A stretch of DNA of 8,017 nucleotides, taken from Clostridiales bacterium (lineage in GTDB: Bacteria; Bacillota_A; Clostridia; Saccharofermentanales; Saccharofermentanaceae). Numbering within the stretch: the first letter of the stretch is position 1; every line of letters begins with the position of its first letter. Under the pieces are notes generated by a model. That model had not been told where the DNA came from. It made no database searches and saw only the letters and a list, made by a program, of their open reading frames with translations. The translations under genes and the position numbers were made by a program. Positions 1 to 6,113 of the stretch are shown piece after piece. The stretch is from positions 1-8,017 of the forward strand of contig JAFYJX010000051.1 in assembly GCA_017537905.1 (NCBI GenBank), read 5' to 3'.

Positions 1-137
1 AAAGCCCATTTATGGGCTGCTACGGGTCAAAGGCAATAAGGCTTGAACGAAATGTGAAAGCCAGCGTCTTGAGGCGCTGGCCGGTAACAGAGGCTTATAG
101 CCTCAGTGCAAACCACCCGTTTGACGGGTGGTTATGA
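1..137 (+). mobile_element. Cluster of four hairpins, possible right end/omega RNA of an IS200/IS605-type element
   Basis: Four stem-loops follow one another: 3-9/12-18 (7 bp), 60-68/73-81 (9 bp with one G-T pair, TTGA loop), 90-95/99-104 (6 bp) and 111-120/124-133 (10 bp, TTG loop). The last is not followed by a T-run, so it is not a standard terminator. A string of hairpins ending in a strong subterminal one is what IS200/IS605 right ends and the TnpB guide RNA look like, and the CAAACCACCCG hairpin resembles such ends in Clostridia as I remember them. No transposase or tnpB is visible. Frames 1 and 2 close by base 46, and frame 3 stays open to the TGA at 135-137 without a recognisable domain. 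The element body would lie left of the window. It could instead be an unrelated structured RNA or an intergenic repeat. Confidence 0.42.
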
Positions 138-221
138 TTTGCAGCGATATAAAACTATGCACTATTCATAAAAGGGTTTCGCGGGGAGCCCCCGATTCGT
201 ACAAATGACGAGGGCCCGCCC

Positions 222-250
222 CAAATTAAAAATCAAAAATATAGTATAAT
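222..250 (+). promoter_or_regulatory. Probable promoter of the Ca2+-ATPase gene
   Basis: A perfect TATAAT -10 box lies at 245-250 in a strongly AT-rich stretch (223-256). No good -35 hexamer sits 16-18 bases upstream; the best candidate is CAAATT at 222-227. The A-rich upstream DNA may compensate. A start near 257 would give a leader of about 35 bases. Its first bases, 258-262 and 268-272, form a 5-bp hairpin directly in front of the ribosome binding site. Confidence 0.5.
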
Positions 251-273
251 TTCTTCTTGGGTAAATAACCCAC

Positions 274-280
274 GGAGGAT
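274..280 (+). promoter_or_regulatory. Ribosome binding site of the Ca2+-ATPase gene
   Basis: GGAGGAT lies 11-13 bases before the ATG at 292. The spacing is slightly long, but no other start codon is available nearby, and the protein homology begins right after this ATG. Confidence 0.7.
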
Positions 281-291
281 AGATATAAAAA

Positions 292-3078
292 ATGACAAAG
301 CCATATTCAGCAACAGCTGAACAGATAGCAAAAGAAATAGATACAGACCTGGTGAAGGGTCTTACTTCGGACGAGGCATCCTTAAGAGTTGCCAAGAACG
401 GTCCGAACTCATTAGGTGAAGAGAAGAAGGTTCCGCTCTGGAAGAGATTCCTGCAGCAGTTCGCTGACGCGATGGTAATCATCCTTATCGCTGCAGCAGG
501 CCTCTCGGCATACATGGCCGTTAAGAGCGGCGGCGGATTCGAAGAGTGGATCGACGTTATAGTCATACTTGCGATCGTAATCCTTAACGCGTGCCTTGGC
601 GTTTACCAGGAAGGTAAGGCTGACCAGGCACTTGCTGCACTTAAGAAGATGAGCTCGCCCCAGACAAAGGTCATTCGTGACGGCAAGCTCCATATGGTCG
701 ATTCTGAGACTGTGGTTGTAGGTGACGTCATTGCAATCGACGCAGGCGACTCGATCTCAGCTGACATGAGACTTATCGAATCAAGCTCTTTGAAGGCCGA
801 GGAAGCATCCCTTACAGGTGAGTCTGTAGCAGTCGAAAAGGACGCTACAGTAGTTCTTCCCGAAGACTGTTCACTGGGCGACCGCAAGAACATGCTCTAC
901 ATGGGCACTGCAGTCACATACGGCAGAGCAAAGGGCGTCGTTGTCGCTACGGCAAGAGATACAGAGCTCGGTAAGATCGCTACAAAGCTTACAGATATTG
1001 AGGACGAGGAAACACCTTTGCAGAGGAGCTTAAATAAGCTCGGCAAGGTTCTTGCAGTAGTCTGCATCCTCGTGTGCATCATCGTTCTTCTCGTAGATAT
1101 CTTTGTTCAGAAGCAGCCTTGGGAAGATGCTCTCATGACGGCAGTCTCACTCGCTGTCGCAGCTATTCCTGAAGGTCTTGCAGCAGTCGTAACGATCGTT
1201 CTTTCGATCGGCATGACAAAGATGGCAGAAAGCAACGCCATCGTAAAGAGACTCCTTGCTGTAGAGACATTGGGATGCGTAGATGTTATCTGCTCAGACA
1301 AGACAGGCACGCTCACACAGAACCAAATGACTGTTAAGGTTATCTATGACGGCGAAAAGAAATATAACGTCGAGGGCGGCGGATATGCTCCTAACGGAAA
1401 CATCGTTGACGAAGGCGGCAAGCCCGCTAAGATCGAAGGCGTTCTTAATACTTTGATCCTCTCGAGCGTTCTTTGTAATGACGCTTCTATCGTAAAGCAG
1501 GGCGAGGATTATTCCTGCATCGGCGACCCGACTGAGGGTGCGCTTACGACTCTCGGCATGAAGGCAAAGATGCTCCGTGAGGAGACGATGCACACATATC
1601 CCAGAGAGACAGAGCTGCCTTTCGATTCTGACCGTAAGATGATGACCACATATCATTCCGGTATCGACGAGGGCAAGTGGATCAGCTTCACAAAGGGCGC
1701 TCCTGACATCGTTCTTTCGCGCTGCTCATCGATCCTGACTCCTGCAGGCGTTCAGAAGATGACTCCCGAGAAGCTCGCTGAGATCCGTGAAGTAAACCAC
1801 AACTACGCTATCCAGGCGATCCGTGTGCTTGCTTTCGCTACGAAGGAGCACGGCGACGGTTCCAAGGCTACATTTGCTGATGAAGAGAACATGACCTTCT
1901 TAGGCCTCATCGGCATGATCGACCCTGCGCGTAAGGAAGCGAAGGACGCTATCGCTGTATGTAAGGAAGCAGGAATCCGTGCCGTCATGATCACAGGCGA
2001 CTTCAAAGATTCCGCAGTTGCGATTTCCGACAATCTCGAAATGCGTGACCCTGAGCACATGGGTGCATATTCAGGCGAAGAACTGGACAAGCTCTCCGAT
2101 GAATCGCTCCAGCTTACAGTTGAGACAACCAGCGTTTATGCACGTGTTTCTCCTGAGCACAAGGTAAGGATCGTCAACGCTCTTAAGCACAACGGACACA
2201 TCGCTTCGATGACAGGCGACGGCGTTAATGACGCCATGGCATTGAAGTCAGCAGATATCGGTGTCGCAATGGGTATTACAGGTACGGACGTTTCGAAAAA
2301 CTCCGCCGACATGATCCTCATGGACGACAATTTCGCAACGATCGTAAAGGCAGTCGAGCAGGGCAGAACGATCTACTCCAACATCAGAAAGTTCGTAGGA
2401 TTCCTCCTCTCATGCAATGTAGGCGAGATCCTCGTAATCTTCCTCTTGTCGCTCGTTCCGAAGTCACTGGTACCCGGCATCGCAGCACCTTTGACCGCAA
2501 TCCAGCTTCTCTGGCTGAACCTCATCACCGACTCCTTCCCGGCTCTCGCACTGGGCCGCGAAAAGGCTGAGCCCGGCATAATGAAGGTCCCGCCGAGATC
2601 AAAGAATGAGCCCATCATCAATGCCAGCATGAGACGCCACATCGCAATGCAGTCAATTGGCTTGTTCGTGTCAGTTGCAGCAGCGTTCATTTTCGCGCTC
2701 ATGATGACGAATAACGGAAGCACATTATTCTTTGCAGGCGCTCTCGCAGACGCAGGAGTAAAGGGTGTACATCCCATCGATATCGCCCGCACGGTAGCTT
2801 TCGCGACATTGATCTGCGCTGAGCTCTTCAGGGCATTTGCAGCCAGATCTGAGTCTATCTCAGTCTTCAAGCTCGGACTTTTCTCCAACAAGATGATGAA
2901 CATCGCCGTAGGTCTCTCACTCGTAATGCTCGTTGCAGTTATCTACATCCCGGGCGTAAATACGATCTTCAATAACGTAGCGCTCAATCCTATGGCATGG
3001 CTTATTATCCTGCCGCTGTCGGTCTTACCGTTTGCGGTAAGCGAGATCTCGAAGCTCATTAAGGGAGCAAAAAAGTAA
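292..3078 (+). CDS. P-type (P-IIA) calcium-transporting ATPase
   Basis: Membrane pump of 928 residues that uses ATP to move Ca2+ out of the cytoplasm; the length is normal for the P2A family. An N-terminal cation-ATPase domain (about 5-75) comes first. The actuator loop has TGES at 175-178. The phosphorylation motif DKTGT is at 336-340, with D336 as the phosphorylated residue. The nucleotide-binding domain has GDPTE (411-415) and KGAPD (468-472), followed by TGD (568-570) and the hinge TGDGVND (641-647). About ten membrane helices are visible, near 58-75, 86-104, 251-271, 281-306, 702-722, 731-751, 785-806, 829-850, 868-886 and 900-917. Residues matching the SERCA Ca2+ ligands are present: E294 in PEGL, N709 and E712 in NVGE, N743, T746 and D747 in NLITD, and E844. 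That favours Ca2+ over other cations. The gene appears monocistronic, with its own promoter. A different substrate such as Mn2+ cannot be excluded. Confidence 0.95.
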   Translation: MTKPYSATAEQIAKEIDTDLVKGLTSDEASLRVAKNGPNSLGEEKKVPLWKRFLQQFADAMVIILIAAAGLSAYMAVKSGGGFEEWIDVIVILAIVILNACLGVYQEGKADQALAALKKMSSPQTKVIRDGKLHMVDSETVVVGDVIAIDAGDSISADMRLIESSSLKAEEASLTGESVAVEKDATVVLPEDCSLGDRKNMLYMGTAVTYGRAKGVVVATARDTELGKIATKLTDIEDEETPLQRSLNKLGKVLAVVCILVCIIVLLVDIFVQKQPWEDALMTAVSLAVAAIPEGLAAVVTIVLSIGMTKMAESNAIVKRLLAVETLGCVDVICSDKTGTLTQNQMTVKVIYDGEKKYNVEGGGYAPNGNIVDEGGKPAKIEGVLNTLILSSVLCNDASIVKQGEDYSCIGDPTEGALTTLGMKAKMLREETMHTYPRETELPFDSDRKMMTTYHSGIDEGKWISFTKGAPDIVLSRCSSILTPAGVQKMTPEKLAEIREVNHNYAIQAIRVLAFATKEHGDGSKATFADEENMTFLGLIGMIDPARKEAKDAIAVCKEAGIRAVMITGDFKDSAVAISDNLEMRDPEHMGAYSGEELDKLSDESLQLTVETTSVYARVSPEHKVRIVNALKHNGHIASMTGDGVNDAMALKSADIGVAMGITGTDVSKNSADMILMDDNFATIVKAVEQGRTIYSNIRKFVGFLLSCNVGEILVIFLLSLVPKSLVPGIAAPLTAIQLLWLNLITDSFPALALGREKAEPGIMKVPPRSKNEPIINASMRRHIAMQSIGLFVSVAAAFIFALMMTNNGSTLFFAGALADAGVKGVHPIDIARTVAFATLICAELFRAFAARSESISVFKLGLFSNKMMNIAVGLSLVMLVAVIYIPGVNTIFNNVALNPMAWLIILPLSVLPFAVSEISKLIKGAKK

Positions 3079-3088
3079 CTTAAGGATA

Positions 3089-3127
3089 TTTGCCGGTTTT
3101 CCGGCGGGGATAAGGGCAAAATTTGCC
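3089..3127 (+). other. Overlapping small hairpins after the Ca2+-ATPase gene
   Basis: GCCGG-TTTT-CCGGC (3092-3105) forms a 5-bp stem. Further on, GGCAAA (3115-3120) can pair either with TTTGCC at 3089-3094 or with TTTGCC at 3122-3127. None is followed by a T-run, so this is not a clear intrinsic terminator. It may be a weak transcript 3' end or a processing signal between the ATPase gene and secG. Confidence 0.35.
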
Positions 3128-3129
3128 GT

Positions 3130-3158
3130 TTGCATAAGTAAAAGCCATGTGTTATTAT
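3130..3158 (+). promoter_or_regulatory. Possible secG promoter
   Basis: TTGCAT (3130-3135) and TATTAT (3153-3158, 5 of 6 matches to TATAAT) are separated by 17 bases. A start near 3165 would give a leader of about 30 bases containing the GGGGG ribosome binding site. The -35 box matches only partly, so this is a moderate call. Confidence 0.42.
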
Positions 3159-3193
3159 TCATAGGCTTAATTAAAAAAGGGGGCATTGAACAG

Positions 3194-3445
3194 ATGACAG
3201 CATTGAATATCGTTCTTTGTGTTTTAGATATAATCTTGGCAATCCTTATCGTTGTACTCTTCCTCGTACAGGAAGGTAACGACCAGGGTATCGGCGTAGT
3301 TGCAGGCGGTTCTTCCGACTCTTACTACAGCAAGGCTAAGGGCAGAACATTAGAGGAGCAGCTTAAGACTTGGACAGTTGTCTGCTGCGTTTTGTTCGCT
3401 ATCGTTTCGATCGTTCTCTACCTTTCACTTGTAAAAGCTTGGTAA
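3194..3445 (+). CDS. secG: Preprotein translocase subunit SecG
   Basis: Small membrane protein of 83 residues, the accessory subunit of the SecYEG channel that exports unfolded proteins. It shows the SecG pattern: a first hydrophobic helix (about 4-25), then the polar loop VQEGNDQGIG with a Gly/Ser-rich stretch (VVAGGSS, 35-41), then a second helix (about 59-79). Typical family length is 70-85 residues. The ATG at 3194 is chosen because an A-rich, GGGGG-ending ribosome binding site (3179-3183) sits 10 bases upstream. The frame also allows a GTG start at 3149, but that has no ribosome binding site, would overlap the likely -10 box and would add 15 residues not expected in SecG. secG followed by rnr is a common Firmicutes order. 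Here a strong terminator follows secG, so the two are probably transcribed separately. Confidence 0.9.
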   Translation: MTALNIVLCVLDIILAILIVVLFLVQEGNDQGIGVVAGGSSDSYYSKAKGRTLEEQLKTWTVVCCVLFAIVSIVLYLSLVKAW

Positions 3446-3467
3446 GAGACTTAAGAACATGAACTTC

Positions 3468-3499
3468 AAGGCCGTCTCTGAAGCGAGGCGGCCTTTTTT
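3468..3499 (+). terminator. Intrinsic terminator of secG
   Basis: An 11-bp stem (3468-3478 with 3485-3495, one G-T pair) has the loop TGAAGC and ends in six T (3494-3499). It begins 22 bases after the secG stop codon. Confidence 0.9.
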
Positions 3500-3509
3500 G
3501 TGGATGCTG

Positions 3510-3670
3510 TTTTCGGGGAAGTGCTCTGAAAAATACCTGAAACGCGCGAAAAAAGTACGGAAAAAGTATTTTCGAGGAAAAGTGCTCTGAAAAATACCTG
3601 AAATGCGCGAAAAAAGTACGGAAAAAGTATTTTCAAGGGAAAGTGCAAAAAATAGTACCTGAATCAGTGA
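3510..3670 (+). repeat. 61-bp tandem repeat, two full copies and a degenerate third
   Basis: The segment 3521-3573 recurs at 3582-3634 with 52 of 53 bases identical (C3543 against T3604), giving a period of 61 bases. A third, decayed copy starts at 3643 (GTGC, then TACCTGAAT at 3656-3664). The copies differ mainly in short A-runs before GTGC. Each full unit has inverted arms AAAATAC and GTATTTT (3530-3536 and 3566-3572 in copy 1) and several A-tracts of 5-6 bases spaced about 10-20 bases apart, as in bent DNA. No plausible coding frame is seen. The repeats lie between the secG terminator and the rnr start, so they may affect rnr expression or be an intergenic repeat family. Confidence 0.85.
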
Positions 3671-3702
3671 ATTTGGGTATTATTTAGGTAAAGAAAGATT
3701 GT

Positions 3703-3719
3703 TATACATTAAATGAGGA
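3703..3719 (+). promoter_or_regulatory. rnr ribosome binding site and weak -10 candidate
   Basis: TGAGGA (3714-3719) is well placed before the ATG at 3728 and supports that start. TATACA at 3703-3708 could be a -10 box, but no convincing -35 is found. TATTAT at 3678-3683 is another weak candidate. A 9-bp hairpin (3656-3664 with 3682-3690, one G-T pair) lies just upstream. The ribosome binding site is much surer than the promoter. Confidence 0.5.
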
Positions 3720-3727
3720 ATTAAGAG

Positions 3728-5809
3728 ATGGAAAACAAGAAGAAAAGATCCGGCTTCGCTGAGAAGATGAGCGAGAGCCAGCATAAGAGAAACAGAGTGA
3801 TCAAGGCAAAGGAAGTGCAGACAGCATTCCCTGAGACTTTGGCTGACCAGGCGCCGAGAGGACCTCTGCAGGTCAAGAACCAGGTTATCGGCATATTGAG
3901 GCAGACACCTACGGGTGCTGCAGTTATTCCTGATCCTTCGTTCAGGAACACTGACTACGGTGCGATCGAGATCGACAAGAATCACTTGAACGGCGCGCCT
4001 TTTAACATGGTCGTCGTGTGTGAAGTCTTGAACCCCAATGACAATAAGGGCGACTTAAGGGGTACCATAACAGAAGTTCTGGGTGACTACGGCAATAATG
4101 ACGTCAGAATGATGACGGTCTTAAGGCAGTACGGTCTCTCGCAGACTTTCCCTGAGGCGGTCCTTAAGGAAGTCGAGCCCCTGCCGGTCAATCCCGATCC
4201 GGAACTCATCATTAAGGAGATCGCAGGCGGCAGACGCGATAAGCGCGACCTTCTTACGATCACGATAGACGGTGAGGATGCCAAGGACTTAGACGACGCG
4301 ATCTCCATTGAGAAGCTTAAGAACGGCAACTTCAAGCTTTATGTCCATATCGCTGACGTATCCAATTATGTCAGGGAGGGTACGATGCTCGATGCCGAGG
4401 CATTCTCCAGAGCGACATCAGTATATCTCGTTGACAGGGTTATTCCGATGCTCCCGCCGAAGCTCAGTAACGGCCTTTGCAGCCTTAATCCCAATGTCGA
4501 CAGGCTTGCCATGACAGCTGAGATGCTGGTAGACCGTGAGGGCGGCATTTATGGCGGCGAAGTCTACGAGAGCGTCATTAGGTCCGACAGGAGAATGAGC
4601 TATACCGAGTGCTACAGAATCCTTACAGATCCGAAGCCTGAGGACGATAAGGAATATGGCGAGATCGTTCCGATGCTCATTAAGATGAAGGAACTTGCAG
4701 AGATCCTTAAATCCATGCGTGAGAGAAGGGGCGCGATCGGCTTTGAGATGCCTGAGACAAAGGTCATCTTAAATGACGACGGCACTGTTAAGGACATCAT
4801 GCCTTACCCGATCAATTTCACGAACGGAATTATCGAGTCTTTCATGATCTGCGCGAACGAGTTCATCGCAAAGAAGTTCTTCGATCTGAAGTATCCGTTC
4901 GTTTACCGTGTCCACGAGGATCCCGATCCGATCAAGATCGCGAGATTCTCTAATATCGCGAGGTATTTCGGTGCTTCGGGAAGGCTTTTTGGCAGGATCA
5001 AGCCATTGGATGTACAGCGCTTCATGGATACGATCGGCGACAAGACCGCGCTCCCGGCTCTGAACGAACTGCTGCTCAGGTCGATGGCAAAGGCGAGATA
5101 CTGTTCTGATAACCTCGGCCACTTCGGTCTGGCGTCCAAGTTCTACTGCCACTTTACGTCTCCTATCAGACGTTATCCTGACCTTTATATCCACAGGATC
5201 ATCAAGAGCTACCTCCATGGAGAGAATTCCAGGAGCCACTTCGCGGGCCTCGTTGATAATGCGGCTGAGCACTCTTCCGACATGGAGAGAAATGCAGTTG
5301 ACGCAGAGCGCGCATCAGACGATATCAAGATCTGCGAGTACATGGCAGATAAGGTCGGCGAGCATTACGACGGCGTCATCTCGTCCATTATCGATGTCGG
5401 CGTTTTCGTAAGGCTCGAAAACACCGTCGAAGGCTTCGTTCCTTTCAGGACATTAAGAGACCACTACTTCTTTGACGACAGGACATACAGGGCGATCGGC
5501 GCACACGGCGGCAAGATCTTATCGATCGGTATGCCTGTTACGATCGTGGTCGAAAAGGTCGACACCGAAGAAAACAAGATAGACTTCTCTTTCGAGTACG
5601 GATTCGAAGAAGAGAGAACTGACAGGGGCGGCGCGCGACCTCCCGTAAAGAAGGGCAGAAAGGGCAAGCCGTCAGCTTCAAAAGTCAGGAAGGGAGCTTC
5701 TAAGAGCAGGGCAGCAGCACCTGTAAGAAAGCCCTCGGGCACCGGCGGATTTGTCGGCAAACCGAGGAAAGGGAGATCCGGCAGGGGTCCTGCCAGAGGA
5801 AGGCGCTGA
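3728..5809 (+). CDS. rnr: Ribonuclease R (RNase II/RNB family 3'-5' exoribonuclease), compact form
   Basis: Processive 3'-5' exoribonuclease of 693 residues that degrades structured RNA and takes part in rRNA, mRNA and tmRNA-linked turnover. Order: a basic N-terminal segment (1-30), one cold-shock-like OB fold (about 50-150, ending in the EVLGD...LRQYGL...FPEAV pattern of CSD2), the RNB catalytic domain (about 170-500), an S1 domain (about 545-625) and a Lys/Arg/Gly-rich tail (632-693). Metal-binding aspartates D181, D187, D189 and D190 in DGEDAKDLDDA correspond to E. coli D272, D278, D280 and D281. Y233 (SVYLVDRVIPMLP) and the HFTSPIRRYPDL motif (475-486) match other active-site residues. 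Family members are usually 750-815 residues long; the helix-turn-helix and first cold-shock domain are missing here. The ATG is supported by TGAGGA. No terminator follows; the aspS promoter begins 28 bases after the stop codon. Confidence 0.94.
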   Translation: MENKKKRSGFAEKMSESQHKRNRVIKAKEVQTAFPETLADQAPRGPLQVKNQVIGILRQTPTGAAVIPDPSFRNTDYGAIEIDKNHLNGAPFNMVVVCEVLNPNDNKGDLRGTITEVLGDYGNNDVRMMTVLRQYGLSQTFPEAVLKEVEPLPVNPDPELIIKEIAGGRRDKRDLLTITIDGEDAKDLDDAISIEKLKNGNFKLYVHIADVSNYVREGTMLDAEAFSRATSVYLVDRVIPMLPPKLSNGLCSLNPNVDRLAMTAEMLVDREGGIYGGEVYESVIRSDRRMSYTECYRILTDPKPEDDKEYGEIVPMLIKMKELAEILKSMRERRGAIGFEMPETKVILNDDGTVKDIMPYPINFTNGIIESFMICANEFIAKKFFDLKYPFVYRVHEDPDPIKIARFSNIARYFGASGRLFGRIKPLDVQRFMDTIGDKTALPALNELLLRSMAKARYCSDNLGHFGLASKFYCHFTSPIRRYPDLYIHRIIKSYLHGENSRSHFAGLVDNAAEHSSDMERNAVDAERASDDIKICEYMADKVGEHYDGVISSIIDVGVFVRLENTVEGFVPFRTLRDHYFFDDRTYRAIGAHGGKILSIGMPVTIVVEKVDTEENKIDFSFEYGFEEERTDRGGARPPVKKGRKGKPSASKVRKGASKSRAAAPVRKPSGTGGFVGKPRKGRSGRGPARGRR

Positions 5810-5837
5810 TTTTCGGCATTTTACCTATAGAACAAAG

Positions 5838-5867
5838 TTGACAATGGACGAGGCAATGATGTACTAT
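5838..5867 (+). promoter_or_regulatory. Promoter of the T-box/aspS transcript
   Basis: A perfect TTGACA -35 box (5838-5843) and TACTAT (5862-5867, 4 of 6) are separated by 18 bases. The predicted start near 5874 coincides with the first base of T-box Stem I, which supports the call. The spacer and -10 are overlapped by the inverted repeat 5848-5875. Confidence 0.65.
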
Positions 5868-5875
5868 TGCCTCGT
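5848..5875. repeat. Perfect 10-bp inverted repeat across the aspS promoter
   Basis: ACGAGGCAAT (5848-5857) and ATTGCCTCGT (5866-5875) are exact inverted copies with an 8-base spacer. The right arm covers part of the -10 box and the predicted start. No T-run follows, so it is not an intrinsic terminator. It could be an operator for a dimeric regulator, or a hairpin formed only in transcripts reading through from rnr. Confidence 0.7.
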
Positions 5876-6095
5876 TAATTGCGATGACGGAGACCCAGTA
5901 GTCATGGTAAGTCGCCTACAGAGAGCTTTGCCCCCGGGCTGTAAGGCAGAGCGGAAAGAGACCAATGACGAATAACAACTCTATCAGCATACCGGTATAA
6001 AGCGATTTCGCGTTTCGCGAAGTAAATCAGGTGGCACCGCGGACATGTTTTGTTCGTCCTGAACTTAAAGGAGATTTAAGTTCGGGGCGTTTTTT
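5874..6095 (+). promoter_or_regulatory. T-box riboswitch (tRNA-Asp specific by specifier) controlling aspS
   Basis: A leader RNA that binds tRNA and decides between termination and readthrough. Stem I is closed by GTTA (5874-5877) with TAAC (5973-5976). It carries the GATGACGG element (5883-5890), the AGTA box (5897-5900), the ACAGAGAG distal motif (5918-5925) and an 8-bp apical stem (5925-5932/5945-5952, one G-T pair). The best specifier codon is GAC (Asp) at 5967-5969, followed by a purine. A small hairpin, 6007-6012/6016-6021, resembles Stem III. The T-box core GGTGGCACCGCGG (6030-6042) gives an antiterminator with stems 6027-6031/6058-6062 and 6039-6045/6051-6057 around the bulge TGGCACC (6032-6038). 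TGGC pairs with a GCCA acceptor end, consistent with the G discriminator of tRNA-Asp. The competing terminator follows at 6055. Uncharged tRNA should increase aspS transcription. Confidence 0.95.
6055..6095 (+). terminator. T-box regulated intrinsic terminator
   Basis: A 15-bp stem (6055-6069 with 6075-6089, two G-T pairs) has the loop GGAGA and is followed by six T (6090-6095). Its left arm shares bases 6055-6062 with the antiterminator, so the two are mutually exclusive. It is also the first terminator downstream of rnr. Confidence 0.95.
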
Positions 6096-6113
6096 GTTTC
6101 CCCGAAGAAAGGA
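6081..6113 (+). promoter_or_regulatory. Post-terminator hairpin and aspS ribosome binding site
   Basis: AAAGGA (6108-6113) is the aspS ribosome binding site, 7 bases before the ATG at 6121. Just before it, CCCCGAA (6100-6106) is an exact complement of TTCGGGG (6081-6087), the right arm of the terminator. In readthrough transcripts this 7-bp hairpin could compete with terminator folding. It ends one base before the ribosome binding site. Confidence 0.5.

Noticed and set aside
111..133. 10-bp hairpin as an intrinsic terminator
   Set aside because: It is followed by ATGATTTGCAGC, with no T-run.
3..137. Open reading frame of 44 codons ending at the TGA at 135-137
   Set aside because: It runs through all four hairpins, shows no zinc-ribbon or other domain and is best explained by the structured RNA. 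Its start lies outside the window, so a real C-terminus cannot be fully excluded.
3149..3193. GTG start giving a 98-residue SecG
   Set aside because: It has no ribosome binding site, overlaps the likely -10 box, and the added 15 residues do not match SecG N-termini.
3466..3648. 60-codon reading frame on the - strand
   Set aside because: It is created by the tandem repeat and the secG terminator; composition is low-complexity and there is no ribosome binding site.
3510..3670. CRISPR array
   Set aside because: The copies abut with a constant 61-base period and nearly identical content throughout, with no unique spacers between short repeats.
5848..5875. rnr intrinsic terminator
   Set aside because: The stem is strong but is followed by TAATTGCGATG rather than a T-run, and it overlaps a good promoter.
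5751..5975. 74-codon frame on the + strand overlapping the rnr end and the T-box Stem I
   Set aside because: It has no good ribosome binding site, its coding potential is explained by rnr in another frame, and it runs into structured riboswitch RNA.
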